Shown: positions 30,401 through 44,100, counted from the stretch's first letter. The stretch is 64,000 bases of DNA from Tomocerus qinae (GCA_020055645.1 CM034548.1:12462001-12526000); one strand, 5' to 3'. The notes: a model not told the origin generated them from the letters alone. Program-made: numbers and translations.

Positions 30401-33400
30401 GCTGTTTTGAAACCGAGTCAACTCAACGTATTCTTTTACCAAATTCATGCTCTGTATATATATCCCTATTTACCTAGTACACTAAATGGCTGCAGTAGCT
30501 TAGTTTAATGTTTTTAGCGATGCCTCTTCTGTTGTGTGCCAGTAGGTAATCTATGTAGTTTGGCTATTCTACATCATAAAATCATAAATTATATCACACG
30601 GCCACTGTACGCCAAACGGAGAAATGCCTGCATTCCAAATCACTACTTCACTCGCTTTGTGTCGGGATGCTATTTTCTAATTATCCTTGCACCTTTTCTT
30701 GTTCGACGCATTCAGCCTAATCTGGAGAGCTTTCACTTCGATTTGAGTTGTTGATTTCTATTTGTTGTCACTACCCTCTACTCCAGCCTACACGACAATT
30801 CCTTCGTGACCAAATACATCCACAAACAGTATTTTATTACCCAACCCCTACTTACTATTCCTTTACACCATACATCTATACTTTTACATCTAACTCTGCA
30901 GTCTCTCAATTCTGCTAAATTACAATTATTTTCTGTAATAAAATCCTGGCCTTTCATTTACTAATCCCGTTACATCAAAACTGTAAGCCTACTAATGCTA
31001 ATGCAAATCTAGTACCATAAGATATCACGTTATTAAAAACTAGAAATTCCTGGTTTTACTAGTATACTAGTGAATTCGATTTAATTAAGTTCCTGGCTCC
31101 GTATACTTACATACATAATAATAATAATGCATCTGCAAAAGGAAACTTCATTTAATTATTCACCATTTTAATAACCTTCCGCAGAAACGGGGAAAGTTTT
31201 TGGTAGCTGATAAGTAATTCCCAGACACCAATACTTGATTACTGTAAAACCTTTTTAAATAGATTAGCTTTTCACTGAATATTTTACAAGTCAGCTCATT
31301 AAATTAACGATGGCCACTAGTAATTACTGGGAAACCAAGTGCTTCCACTTGAACAATAAATCCAACATTTCCTACGCTTTTCTACTCAATAGAACCTCAT
31401 CAAGTACACTCTCAGCATTAAAACACAATACTTCACTCCCGTTTTAGTTTCTTGCTTATACTACTCAAATGCTCAATGATGTTTATCATCTCACAATCTT
31501 TATGAATTTCACAGAATTTATAGGTACTTGTAATGCAGACATTTTCTGCTGGAATCCTCTTCCAGTTCCTGTAATTTTATACTATACTTAAGTAATACCT
31601 ACTAATACATATCTAAGAAAGGCAACTTTTTCTATTTTCCCTGAAAAGTGATACACACTACTCGCTACTTTGCGTACTTAAGAAAAGATGACTTTATATG
31701 ACTACCATATAATCCGCAAAGAGTTTTATGTAAGATGGGAAAGTGCCCTAAGAAGAATTCTAAGCCATATTATTATTCGGATTTTATATACCAAATTTCG
31801 ATTAGGCATGAAATTATTTTGGTATATAGCTAATATACTCAAAATCGATAACTACTTACATTTAGAATTACTTTACATCTAACGAGATACTAAGGTGCTA
31901 ATATTCGATAAATGGCAATTTTCTAATCGCCCCAGTCATACCTTTTAACCCCTTTAATATTGAACATTATAGCTTTTTATTAGCATATTCTATTCATATT
32001 TAACCATAACCTTGCAAAAAATTAGTTTGATGCTCTAAAATTACACGAAATAAATATGGCGTTTGGACAGGCATTATTTTTAAGTATATATATAAATCAT
32101 ACAAAAGGCCACTGATAAGTATCACAACTTTCAATTATTCAATCTTGCTGACAATTGAATTGTACACCAACTGAAATGAAACAGGAATTGGCCGTTGAAG
32201 TCTAAAAATATCATTTTAGGCTCGTATGTAATTTAATTGGATATTGATTGTATTTTGCGATCGATACAAGTAAAAGTAGTATTATGGGTAGGATATTAAA
32301 TTTCACTTGATGCTACAAAATTGAAATGGCTTAGGATTGCCATTGTCTACTTATCTGGATCGATCCTTGTAAACACCATACGAATATTTAATACCGGAAA
32401 ATAACATATTTCCTCATGGCAGTTTTTCAGAACCTAGTTTTACATCGTATGTAGTATGTAGGACAAATTGGCTATTTAGTTATCCTTTCACTAATCTCCA
32501 GCCCTCTCCGTTTTATATGCTCTCTAAGCGATCTACAATGTTTCTAATTTTCGTAATTACTTTTCGAAAGCTCTTTTCCTTTCGTCAAATCTCCATTTCC
32601 CTAATTACGGATATTGCATGATTATCGTTTTGTAATCGGCAAAGAAGCCTTGAACAGAATCACTACCACCGTCAATGCGCGTCTGCTAAAACAAGGACTA
32701 AGCCATGGAAACTAACTAGTTGTACTTTTTGCTTTCTTATCCACGCAAGAATGAAATTTTAAGACTTGTATATAATTCGTCTTACTCTTCCCATATGTAC
32801 ATTCCTTGAATGTTAATGTCAATAAATTTCTCCATAAAAACTATTATTATGGTATTATGTGCAATAGAAACCAGATATAATATTTAGTTAATTAAGATCT
32901 ACCTGAGAATATTTAATACTAATTGCTTTTGTTTTTTTTCTTGCAGTCGTTTCAGGGAAGTCAAGGAAGGGCATACCTCTTCAACTCTGTGTAAGTTAAT
33001 TTTACCGTTTATTTTTGAAAATATTCAAATGTGGCTTGTAAGAGTGACATAAAGTTGACAGTATTTTACTCGGTCTATGAAAAAGTAATATCCGTTGCTA
33101 TTAATTGCAAAAAGTTTTACAGCATGAAAAGGTAAAATACATTTCCCATTCAATTACCGGATGGAGGAGCAAATCATTGAATATGCGTAAGAAAGTCTCC
33201 AAGAAAACATAATGACAGTAGACTTTTCTACTTTAGGAGGAAAAACTAATATCCGTGTGGTAATTAGATGTCAAAGTTAATGCTGATGACATAGCAAATG
33301 CGAAATATTTGGAAGAAGAAACAAATTGAGAAATGTTGAAAAATTAATATCCGTGAGATGATTAGATGTCAAAGGTAGTAATCAGAAGTTTTAATTTTAA

Positions 33401-36400
33401 TGACATAGGAAATGCGAAATATCTGGAAGAAACAAATTGAGAAATGTAGATTTGGTCAATTTTGCAGGAAAGTAATTTCCGGTGAATATGTGTATGTCAA
33501 TGCAGCAATTTTAATGTAAATGATATGCCAATTGAGAAATATCTAGAAGAAACAAATTGAGAAATATCTAGAGAAAAAAAATTGAGAAATGTTTATAATG
33601 CGAAATTTTACTAAAGTGATGAAACTGTTTATAAGCTTCTTCCTACTGCCCTACAATTCCGTATAATACGACTGTAGGCTTCATTGAGACAGATAAGTTA
33701 GGAATCATAAAGATTTTTATAAAGTCAAGTGATATGAAGGCGTAGGAAGCTTATCTTTAGAATCAAATATGCGATTAGGTTTAATGTGAGACTTTTGGTT
33801 AGTATAATAGCTGTGGAAGTTTAAGTTGGTTGAAAGGATGGGTTGGATTACTGTATATCGGTAGTAAGGCTGGGTATACAATTAACTGATGACTAGTCTG
33901 ACTTAGTTAACAAGCGACTGTCATGTGAATAAAAGTTAATTAAGTACAACTGAGGAAATGTTGTGGTCTGTTGCTTGCAAGTACAAGTACAAATGTTGCT
34001 TGCAATCGGCGATTGAGAGTCATAATTGTCACTGCTAATTAGATAGAAGTCAAAAGTGGGGGAATTCGGTGAAAATCATAACCGTTTGCGTAGCAATAAG
34101 CGTGATTCTTGTCATTGTGCAAAAGGATCCTTTGACCTTCGTCATTGCGTTCGGTTGGACGAGGAGGACCGACGACGTTCTCACTTTCTTCTCATACCGA
34201 GAAAAGAAGGAGAGCACGGAGCATGGCTTTGTTTTTGCGCAGTGAGGAAATAGGCTATAACTACAGAACCGTAACTATGCTATCCTAAATATTATGCACT
34301 TAGCCTAGGTACGAACAACTTGCTACTCATACTGAAGAGATAGGAAAATGAAGATAGTTCTGCTTTACAATTCTCCCTTCCTAGATTCAATTCTCTCAAA
34401 GAATTCAGCATAATATGGATTACACTTTCCAACGTGATGACATGAGATGTACAACATTTACGGCCGTGTTCTGCATGCGATCTCTTTTGTTTTACCCATA
34501 ACCTTACTTTTCTACGTCGATACACAATTTTATCTCATCACTTAACTTTAATCCCACCTAATTCAGCTATTCAACTACATTTTCCATACTACTTTGCAAT
34601 TATTTCATTTTTGAACTAATTATTAACATGCCATTGGGTACCCATACTTGCATATTAAAACAAAGAAACCAATTTGATTTAAAAAATTTAACCTACTACT
34701 TTCTATGTGGAATAGTTATTTTTTTACTATCGGGTATTATATTTATCTAATGCATCAGGTGGATGCTATTTGTGGATTTACTTTCTCTATGGAGAAACAT
34801 AATTTTCCCTACATTAAAATAAAATTCTTAAAAATTCAAACATTGTGTAGAATATTTTTTGATAGGAGATAGAGATTAATGTCCTTGGGAGTAATTCTCT
34901 CATGGGTGGAAGAATAGCAATTAATCCTACAGACTATTTCGATTTCAATTACTTTTGCTTCAATTATTCGTTCGTGCAGTTCACTTGTAATGAAAGGGTA
35001 ATAAATAAAACTCTTATAATAGTTTATGTTATACAACTAGTCACTAGCGTACTATTTATATGTCATTTGAAGTTCTTTCATTTGGCATTGGTTCATTCGA
35101 CCAGAATAATGAAAAATAATATTACGACATGTAATCACAGACAAACTGTCACTGACAGTATACGTATTAAGTACTTTGATCAATTAATGCAATACCCTGG
35201 AGCACGCTGTTAATACAGTCATCCATAAAGCATCGTTTGTATTCAGCTTCACATTTATAATGAAATTGTCATTGCAAATATGATAAAGGTATTCTAAAGC
35301 TCTAGCTGTGTAAGCCAAAATCTGCGTCGTAGCATTTAGTAATTAATTAAGCGAGTCTTTTAATTAGATTTTCGCTGTTAAAAATTAGATAAACTCTTTT
35401 GACTGTTTTATGAGTACTTGCTGGTGTAGAAAGCACAAAGCAGTATCCAAAGGCTCTTTCTTTGTCAACCTAAACTATCATAACTAGATGGGCAATAATT
35501 GTGAGATACAAAAGCAAACCCTGCAGTGCGTTGGCTTTTCTAGGTTTCCCTTTTCGATTGAAGTATGCAAAGATGTCTATCTATATACGTATTTTGTGTA
35601 GTTTATTCAGCAATGGTTGAAATAGCAAACTTTTAGCATTTACTACTAAGCGATTTTCCTTTGAATGTCATACTAAAAAGGCTGCTTCAGATTTTAGTGC
35701 TATCCATTTATTTTTTAAAATTAAATAAGTGGTTTATAGCCATTAAAATGAAATTAAATTAGTAGGCTCTATGCCATTATTACCGCATGATCTCTCTGTA
35801 TATAATTGGGATTCACGCTACAAACGATTGGGCAGGTTCAACCCACATTGACGACACGGTTTAGTGGTAGATCGTTCCGCTATTACCATTGCAGGTAGTG
35901 TAATAATGTATCAGCATGGCAAGGATGAGTGAGATAAATTCCACAAAGGATGAGAAATACGTATAGAGATAGAAATGCAGACTTGACTCATCTCATCGGT
36001 CAAGTTCACGTTAGAACTCAACAGCCAGTTTGTGTGTAGACTTATGATACTATCCTGACGGCTGGGAAACTTGGAATGAATGCTAAGGAATTTTTTGCCT
36101 TACACATGCATTTCCGTTGAATCTAATCTCATTTTATTTGCACGAAAAGAATTCATCACGAAACGGGTTTATTTTTATTGCGCATATAGCTAAGGCACTT
36201 TTTCCCTGTTCAGTTCCAATTGCCGCTAACTTTTCCCAGCAATTCTTACTGCAGTGTAGATACAAAGTGTTGCAATTATCATGAGGCAGATAGAAAGTTC
36301 ATTTATTAGCTATACACATGTAGGTACATGTAGCGTGCTATCCTATCAATGCGTTAATTGAACACAAATCTATTAGGACAGATATTCATTTCCTAGCAAG

Positions 36401-37470
36401 AAGGAAAAACGTCTTTTGTTGCGACTAAGATTTATGTTTACAAAACCTCCTTTTGTCTTCATAATAAAACAACTGCTACTATTATGAGTGTCAGACAACT
36501 GTTACATATATACTCAGACCGCATATCTTTGTCCTTTTTGTGGAAATGGAAAAATTCCTGTTGTCACTGTTGAGTAAAACTATAGAAATGTGAATCTTAC
36601 ACCATGGTTCGCAGAAAATACTCAGAGAAATTGGTCTTCTAGGAACTACCTACATGAAATAGTATTTTGCCCCATGAAAGAATCAACGCGTGAGGAAGGA
36701 AATGGATTTTCTTGGAAATATATACCTCTTGTATTGAATTGAGGAATAAATAGAAATGATGGGAGCATCCCTGACCGAGTACCAATAACATAAATACTAT
36801 CGTGTCTCTATTATTCTCGCTGAATGTAGTGATAAATTCTAAGAAAACTCAAATCCCTTCTTTATTTACTATCTACAGTAATTGAATCTCGCGTTATTGT
36901 TCCTCCTTGTAAAAGAACTTTGGTGCAAAGGATAATTGATACTTGTAATAAAAATAAAAAAGACGGCTATATAGTGTCTGCCACTTCTCTGTGATTGTGA
37001 AATGCACTCGATATTATTGCACAAGTGGATATATAATATAATTAAAGATTGCTATAGAGTCAGTTAGATAATGATGTTTGTGTGTAGTAGTAAATAAGCT
37101 CTGTCGAAGATGAAATTATACTGAAAGAAGACTTGAGTGAAGTGGATGTTTTTGAGGTGGATTTACAGTTGATTTGAAAATGTTTTGTAATTTGTTGAAC
37201 AGGGTAAACGTGGGATGTGGTCCGGCAGAGGAGCGAGTTCTTCTAACTGGACTACATGCCGTTGCAGATATCTACTGTGAATGCTGTCGCACGACTCTCG
37301 GATGGAAATACGTACTAGAACTATAATAAAGATTAAAAATAGAAGTGAATGTAATAATAATGTTTGTGATTTTGTTGCAGGAACACGCCTTTGAATCTAG
37401 TCAAAAGTACAAAGAAGGGAAGTACATAATTGAATTAGCGCACATGGTAAAGGAGAATCAATGGGATTGA
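21361..37470 (+). CDS. YPEL-like: Yippee-like zinc-binding protein (YPEL1-4 type), five exons
   Basis: The exons are 21361-21463, 21666-21832, 32947-32990, 37203-37311 and 37381-37470. All have GT-AG borders and the phases join without a break, giving 170 residues. Residues 57-170 are a full-length canonical YPEL core starting MVKTFQAYL and ending in WD. The zinc pairs are Cys74/Cys77 and Cys130/Cys133, separated by exactly 52 residues as in the Yippee signature C-X2-C-X52-C-X2-C. In the animal family these small proteins bind zinc, localise to the nucleus, centrosome and spindle, and are linked to growth control and differentiation; the biochemical activity is unclear. The 56-residue N-terminal extension is unusual: MGNLNS followed by four Arg, an alternating Ser-Asp run and Ser/Gly-rich sequence. 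ATG 21361 is the first ATG after an in-frame stop at 21298 and has A at -3 and G at +4. ATG 21731 would give the canonical short form. Family assignment is secure; use of the long start is inferred. Confidence 0.96.
21666..21832 (+). CDS. YPEL-like: Yippee-like exon 2 (first zinc knuckle)
   Basis: The acceptor TTTCTAG ends at 21665 and the donor GTAAAT starts at 21833, with a phase 0 end. The exon encodes residues 35-90, including the internal Met57, the first Cys pair (Cys74/Cys77) and the [11 protein letters not shown] block that marks YPEL1-4 proteins. The exon is much more GC-rich than the flanking intron. Confidence 0.97.
21833..32946 (+). other. Yippee-like intron 2 (11.1 kb)
   Basis: A long AT-rich intron between exons 2 and 3. 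No exon or nested gene is recognised in it on either strand. It contains a probable non-autonomous hAT-type element (28416-28788) and a CRE-like site followed by a TATA-like box near 24.69-24.72 kb. It also contains a 123-codon minus-strand open frame (23142-23513) with no recognisable features, which I do not call as a gene. Confidence 0.85.
28416..28788. mobile_element. Probable hAT-like MITE
   Basis: The left end reads TAGTGGCGGATCAAG. The reverse complement of the right end reads CTGGGGCGGACCTAG, giving imperfect terminal inverted repeats centred on GGCGGA. The flanks are ATAGTGAC (28408-28415) and ACAGTGAA (28789-28796), matching at 6 of 8 positions, as expected for an aged 8-bp target duplication. 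The 373 bp between have no transposase coding. Ends of the form (C)AGTGGCGGATC are common on hAT-type non-autonomous elements; that family assignment is from general knowledge, not from a library search. It sits inside intron 2 of the Yippee-like gene. Confidence 0.6.
32947..32990 (+). CDS. YPEL-like: Yippee-like exon 3 (44 bp)
   Basis: A 44-bp exon preceded by TTGCAG and followed by GTAAGT, a consensus donor. It encodes [14 protein letters not shown] plus two bases of Val105. This is the strongly conserved block following ELISK in YPEL proteins. It lies 11.1 kb from exon 2 and 4.2 kb from exon 4. Confidence 0.97.
32991..37202 (+). other. Yippee-like intron 3 (4.2 kb)
   Basis: The donor is GTAAGT and the acceptor ends GAACAG. 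Apart from the degenerate tandem array at its 5' end I see no gene. A 65-codon frame at 34056-34253 is rich in charged residues and Cys and is somewhat less AT-rich, but has no recognisable family and no clear splice link. Confidence 0.85.
33086..33590. repeat. Degenerate tandem repeat in Yippee-like intron 3
   Basis: Diverged units begin with TAAT(A/T)TCCG at 33086, 33247, 33345 and 33473. The later ones share AGATGTCAAAG, GCGAAATAT and AAACAAATTGAGAAAT in the same order. Spacing is irregular (161, 98 and 128 bp) because of insertions and deletions. The array starts about 100 bp after exon 3. It is an old minisatellite rather than coding sequence. Confidence 0.75.
37203..37311 (+). CDS. YPEL-like: Yippee-like exon 4 (second zinc knuckle)
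   Basis: The first base completes Val105 (GT|G). The exon then encodes [16 protein letters not shown] and [15 protein letters not shown], ending in phase 0 before GTACTA. The second zinc pair is Cys130/Cys133, within CECC. The extra Cys132 replaces the Asn usual in vertebrate YPELs, and is also seen in the insect YPEL1-4 type as I recall it. Confidence 0.97.
37381..37470 (+). CDS. YPEL-like: Yippee-like exon 5 and stop
   Basis: It follows a 69-bp intron (37312-37380, ending TTGTTGCAG). The exon encodes [20 protein letters not shown] and the C-terminal WD, then TGA at 37468-37470. This is the normal end of YPEL1-4 proteins. The stop is followed by G and by a further 73 in-frame sense codons. 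Confidence 0.97.
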   Translation, partial: EHAFESSQKYKEGKYIIELAHMVKENQWD

Positions 37471-38100
37471 GAGAAGGCCAGGGTCAACCAGCTAGGTATT
37501 CAGCCAACGTCGACGATATTTTCGCGTCCCACTACAACGTGCGGCAGCCCCGACTACGATGATCCGTGGATCGACCCGGAGCCATTGGAGTCTGTGGAGT
37601 TGTCCGAAGAGCCACATTGTCCGTCTCTCGTGTCTTGTTTGTCCCTCTTCCGTCGACTCTTCTCATTTATCTGGCATTGTTTATGGCGGTGACCCTGGCC
37701 ATTGAGAAACTAAATTTTCACACAATCATCAACTACTCTGTCCAACTGTATCCTTTGTGTCTGTTGGTGCAAAATTGACATCATCGTGGAGCAATACTAC
37801 AACCACTCGACAACCACTCGCTCCGAAATCACCAATTCCTCGGAACGACACAAAGATTTCATTGATCTCTCCGATCGTCAGACGCAACTCGATTGCAGAC
37901 GTTGATTAGTACACGTACTACTACTACTATATACCTACCCATAGCATCACCTGCTTCTTCAGCATTCGCCGTCGACTTGAACGTCCTCACTAAAATGAAA
38001 CGGCATACACATTGTGATTTCTTTATGTGTGCGTCTCTCTCCTCGCCTTTCCCTTCCTTTGCCAAAGTACCCAATACTACTAAAAGATTTTATAAATAGC
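37471..38100 (+). other. Yippee-like 3' region, GC-richer than introns
   Basis: Base composition stays visibly GC-richer than the surrounding DNA for about 600 bp past the stop, consistent with an exonic 3' UTR. The first 73 codons (37471-37689) are open in the YPEL frame up to TGA at 37690. A +1 frame (37566-37778) and both strands at 37.86-38.1 kb are also open, so openness alone is weak evidence for coding. No AATAAA lies close by; one occurs at 38989-38994. Confidence 0.55.
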
Positions 38101-41100
38101 TAGCATTGTATTATACTTAGTGGTTAAGATACTAAATATTAGGATGAGATGGACTAGTAAGTTAATATTTCTAGGCTATAATATTATACGGTTCACCATT
38201 ATTATTGGTTGGTTAATATGTGGATTGTAGTAGGAAAACTATGTTAATGGCTGTGGATAGTAATCTGTGTAATGTTTGTGTTGCAAAAGGATTTTTTATG
38301 TCTCGAATAGTATAGTCACAAACTATATTCTAAATGTGTGGGGGTTAAAACCGTATTAATATACGTTTCGATTGATAAGATTGTAGAATTGTGTATTTGT
38401 CTATGTATGCTCTCCTCCTGCTTACTACTGTCTACTCTAATTGTACGGTTTTGTCATAAACTTGTTTAAATTACTAAAGTACTTAAAAATACATGAACTA
38501 CTGTAATACATACGAACTAACAGGAAAGTTAGATCTGTAATTTTATTAAGGCTAGCACAATAATTAGTAAGCGATGCGACCCAATGTAAAAGTTCAGCTT
38601 ACCAAGAAGGAAACCATAAAAAATATATACATCTGATAGCTTTGGCAATTGTTCGCAAAACAGAGTTCGAAACAAAAAAACCTACCTACAATACAAGCCG
38701 TTAAATAACGGAGAGATGCAAAGTACCTATAATAATATATCAGTTTGTAAGTACTTGGGCATCATGAATTTGTCGTTGAAATCAAAGTGTACCGGATTGA
38801 TGTTGACAAACCAGTGATAATGTATGTATTTTAAAAGAATATGATGGATTATTATGTGGACGAGAACGAAGTGAAGAGATGTCGATGAAATATAGTGGAA
38901 TAGACAGTTTTTCTTCGGTGGTGGAGTGCGAGGCCCTGCCCGACTCGTAAACAGAGTGTATTATTTGGCCACAACAATAATGTTATCCAATAAAATGATT
39001 CTGTCTGACTCACGAAATGTCAGCGGGATCCCTCTATACCAAATTAATCGAGTGTTGCTACAGAACGAAGAAGAAATAATTGAATACGACGTGAAAGGGA
39101 AAGAAATGTCAGTGATTTCTCCATCTGAAAGACACGGTGTGTGAAGAATAGAATCCCTCTCTGTGATAAACATTTTGACTGATATACATTTAATTGAACA
39201 AAGCGGACGACCGGTGACTGGTTGTCCTACGATACTTCAACACCGTAACGATTCTAAAAAAACCCCTCCTAAACGTAAAGATATAAATGCTAATACAAAC
39301 ATATAAAACTGGATACGGCGGAAAAAGTTTTATTACCTACACGTACACGAGTCGAATATTATAAATGTATCGAGAAATACCATGAAAATACAGTAACGCA
39401 ACAGAAATGAAAACTATAATTAAATATTATATCAGCGATCGCTACTAATATCTTACATGTTAAAAACTCGCACGAAAGTAAGTATTTAATATTAATAAAC
39501 TCCTAAATATATACGTAGATATAAATTCGAATGAAAACAAAACCAAAAAAATAATTTTCGTCATTATTATGGATATAATCTTTAGAATATTTTGGGATTT
39601 GTGTTTATACGTAATTGCTAGCTACTATATATCCAATCCTCGTCGATATAGGAAATAGGTATATGGCCTCCAACTCTGTATTTACGTTTCTATGTAAGTA
39701 TTATACATTATCGTTTTCAATTACATTACAGCCTCATCTAATCTTTACATAATATAATTAAGCGTTTTTTGGGATTTCACCGTTTATTCGTGAATTTTCT
39801 GTAATTTTTCACATCACTGTATGCATTTGTTTGATGATGAGAGTGCGTAGGTTCGTTATATGTTTACGGTTATGACTCAGTTAACTAGTTCTGTAATAAT
39901 TATGATACAAATTTAAGTCGTAAAATATGAATATTGTGTTTAGCATGTATTTTAGTGGTCGTCACTATCTTTTACTTTTTTATCATTAATATTAAATAGT
40001 AAGTACTAATTTGCTATTATTATCGTATTATGACATAGATTACTATTTGTCATTATTATTATTGTGTTAATTTGCGTGGTTAACATGGAAAATGTAGTTG
40101 CTAGATATTTTTTACTTGTATTGAAAAATAATTAATGCAAAAATGCTACCCAATGAATTAATGATTTACTATTATAGTTGTGTTGTGTCGGTATAAGTCC
40201 TCTTGTGGGCACTTGTACTTTAGATACGGTATGTGCTATTATCTGTATTAGTAACGTAGACGTAGGAACTAACGAACATTTATAGAAGATAGTCCCTTCA
40301 TAAATGTTACATTTGTATTTAGCGTTAAAATGCTACAAAATAATTATTAATACCTACAAATGTTTTCGCTCCATGCTTTTCGTAGATACAATTTGTCCAC
40401 AGTGCGAAAATTATTCAACGTGTTGTAATTTCTACATAGTCAAAGAATTGTCGTGTTAATTCTATACCGCAAACGTTATTACATACATTATACATTTTAT
40501 AGATACGCAGCACTATGAATCACTTGATAGTTTAATTGATTTCTGCTTCATTAATTATTGCATTTTTGTTTATATTTGACATACTATTAATGAAAATAAA
40601 TGTAGGTATTGCAATTTTGTTCGTTTTGTATTTTAGCATGAATCCAGTAGCTCTACTTAATATTATTTACTACTGCATTGCATGACATTTATTTTCTTGT
40701 GCTTGAGACATTGATATACGTATGCATAGTGTGTTCGTTATAATAATGAAAACATTGGGATTTTCCTAGCCATATTTTCCTGTATAATGCGTAGTTACCT
40801 ATAAACTGCAAAATATACAATCGCGCTTTGCAAATATAATACAAATACATACGTATGGACAGATACGTAGTCCAGGACATATTCAGCTTAATATTCAAGA
40901 ATTTAACACACTATTGGAGTCTAAGCTTAATTACATTAAGGCTGGTTTAAACCATTAGTACCTACAAACACAAGAAAATCATAACTCCAAGTGATTTTAG
41001 TATACACCAAACTTCCAGCTCCTTTCTTCGCTCTAACTATCAGTTATATCTTTTTATGGGTATATGTGAGTTAAGCCGATACTATTGTAGTTTGTAATCC

Positions 41101-44100
41101 ATTTAACAGAATTATGCGTAACGGTGTTGAATAATATGGGATTGTGTGAATTTACAACTGTAAATCCCTGTATATCCATAGACTATCTCTAGGCGAAATT
41201 ACAATTGCAAAATTTTTGCATTTGTTACAGCATAATCTTTTTTTAATTCTTATTAATAATGCTAGAATTCAGTTTGTACCAACATAATTTAATTTTTTGA
41301 CAATTTCACATAATATCTGCAAAAGACTTTGTTCATTTGGAATGAAGTTGTTTCGGTATAAAAACTAATTTGGTTGTATCGACATTTAAATGGCTACAGT
41401 AGTTGATGCATCGATGGAAACCACTATTGAGTATGAGTGGCGAGTGAAACTTTCTCCAGGAAAGGCTTCGACTGAAAACTACAAAGTACATACATAAAGT
41501 GGAATCTAGTGAATAATTACATAGTACACAATATTATATTATTACTGTCTTTTTACATGATTGATAGAAATAACTGAAATTAGGGACATCAGAATTAAAT
41601 TTGCAATGTTCACCTTTACACAAAACTCGATACATACAATTTCTTGAATTTGGATGCTATACAGAATTCAAAATGAATATCAAGAACTATTAATTGTAGT
41701 TATGCCGGGGCTTTTGATGTAGAAGCACATTTATTTTCCCTATACTTCACTACTTAAAACTACTTGTAATTATAAAATATTTTATTTTAAGGACAAAGGA
41801 ACAATTTAGTAAGCATAAGATGATTTTGCTGAATGGAAAGTGTAAACTATTATATATGTTGTATCAATGTAAGCTCAAGGTGTAACATTTTAATAACTCG
41901 CTTGAAATACTTGACCTTGAATAATAACATAAATAATGTTATAATTGCTCAGTTGCGTTGCATTATGAACGTGCGTAAGGAAATGATTCTCGATATTTAA
42001 TTTACTATTTGTCTATTTTAAGTTTGGACTAGATTTTTCGTTGCCACTCTATAGTATGAGAGGTGGGAAAAAATCTACTTTGTTTGATGATATCAAACCC
42101 AACTACGACAACTATTTTTTAAAATTCTATTAGTATATAATATTTCGGTTGACTTTCAGAATGAGGAATTAAATTTATCTCTGCAATTTTGTGTAATCCA
42201 TCGCCTAAGGGTAATATTGGATTATCACGGATGAAGATTGCAATCTATGACAAGTAGCTAAGCCATGGACATTTACGTAGTTAATTAACTGCTGTTGGGA
42301 TAATTAAGTGATGGGTAGCTTTCAATGTATAAGACACATTTAAATCACAAAAATTGGATTGTACAACACGTGTTAACAATGAGTGTTATGTCGTGATATT
42401 GTAAAAAATATGAAGTTCCATATTAATGTTTGAAACGTCGAAACGTAGTAAGGATTAACTCCTGACATTTTCAACCCGAAAGTACATACACTTGTGTAAT
42501 TGGTATATATCTTAATTATTCTAGTTAGTTTGAAATTGAATCTAAGGGTGAACTCCTTGTGTGATATAACAATCATTATGTACTAACAAGTACTGTCAAC
42601 GTCTACAGACATTAGCTACGCTACAAGTACAACTATTGCATAGGAAATTAAGGGAGCATCCATAAATTAATAATTATACGAGAAATACTAACACAAGACA
42701 TTATTTATTAAGCATTAGCCAGTCTTTGTAGAAGTTATGTACTTAAATAATAACTGCGAGAGTAGCTATAGCAAGATAATTCAGTAGACAAGATAAAAAT
42801 TCGTATCTATAAAATGACGTCATGTTTAATTAATTAAAGTGACTTGCATGGATGATATTAAATAGAAGTTAGACTATTATAAATTTCAAATGTTCTTAAT
42901 GTGTGTGTTCGATTGGAGTAACAAGTTGATATTAAATGCTATAAATAGCTACTAAATAGTGTAGGATATGTTTATATTGTGTCATGAGTGTTTATCAAGT
43001 GGAAATGGGTACCTTTAGCTCTTTATTCAAAAAAGTACGGTGAAAAGGTCATTATTATGGCTTCAGCACCATAAACAGCACACCTGTAGCCCATCCAAAA
43101 CCTCTTTGATGTGGAATCGTAATATCATTTATTAGGCAAAGCGTTAGATGTAATGGAATTCATTCCATTTCAGTATGCTTCCCCATTCAAAATTTTATTC
43201 CATTAAATATTATTAGTATGTAGTAGCAAAGTCCTAATTATGGCAATGACTATTGTTACTCATTACTATTACAATTTATCAATTTTTCCATTCTAAAATA
43301 ATTGGTACATCCGTCATGTAAATAATCTTCAGATTTAATTTTAATATTAAAATTAAAATTTTGTTTCATAAAATTTGCAAGCTTTTGTCTTGATTTCGGT
43401 AGTCCACCTTTATATTACTTATCCAAATTAAGATGGTAAAATTAAAAAACTTAATTTTGCTAGTGAATTATTCCCTTTCTCTGAATATTTCTAGGAAGAG
43501 TAATTCTAAGATAAATATGATTAAACTTTGTATTAATTTTGTATTAATACTGGGGGCAAAAGCAGTAAATGACTACTTTTTTAATAATGCTTGGCACGTT
43601 TTAATTAACAAAACTTTGTTAACTTTCACCGTGCCATTCTAATTAAACTAATTAAATTCTTATTTAAGTATGTTAAGGTTGTCACATTTTCCATATTCAC
43701 GAAAAGAGTATTCCCTAAATCTATATTCAAAAGATATTAGATTTGGACTAGTAAATCAGTCCTCCACTTAATGGTGCTTGTTTGGATATAATATTTGAAA
43801 ATCGTAAAAAATAATTATTTCATGAATATTCCAATTTTGTCAAAACCAGCCCATTAATAAGCCTTAAGACATGGAATATTTATCATCTGCCATGAAATAG
43901 TTCAGTAAACGACACGCGAGATGAAATGATTCATTCTTCAGAGAAACAAGCCTCTGTAATGTAGCTACAATAATATTATGTAGTAACTATAGTTTTAATG
44001 TCAACTACAGAAAAATTATGATGAAGAAGCAAACCGAAATGTTCAAAAGAAGAATAAAATTTATTATGACTAAGTATCTAATTGTAGGGTGAAAGCAGGA

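Noticed and set aside
35116-35126. TAATATTAC, identical to the geminivirus origin nonamer
   Set aside because: It occurs in AT-rich intron DNA with no stem around it and no Rep-like gene; chance match.
35866-35900. A-box-like GGTTTAGTGGTAGATCG
   Set aside because: The only B-box-like word (GGTTCAACCC, near 35837) lies before it, in the wrong order for a tRNA or SINE head.
37566-37778. 70-codon frame after the Yippee gene
   Set aside because: Overlaps the GC-richer 3' region in another frame; no homology or start support.
38926-39173. Opposing 70-72-codon frames near 39 kb
   Set aside because: No recognisable features on either strand; probably a consequence of local composition.
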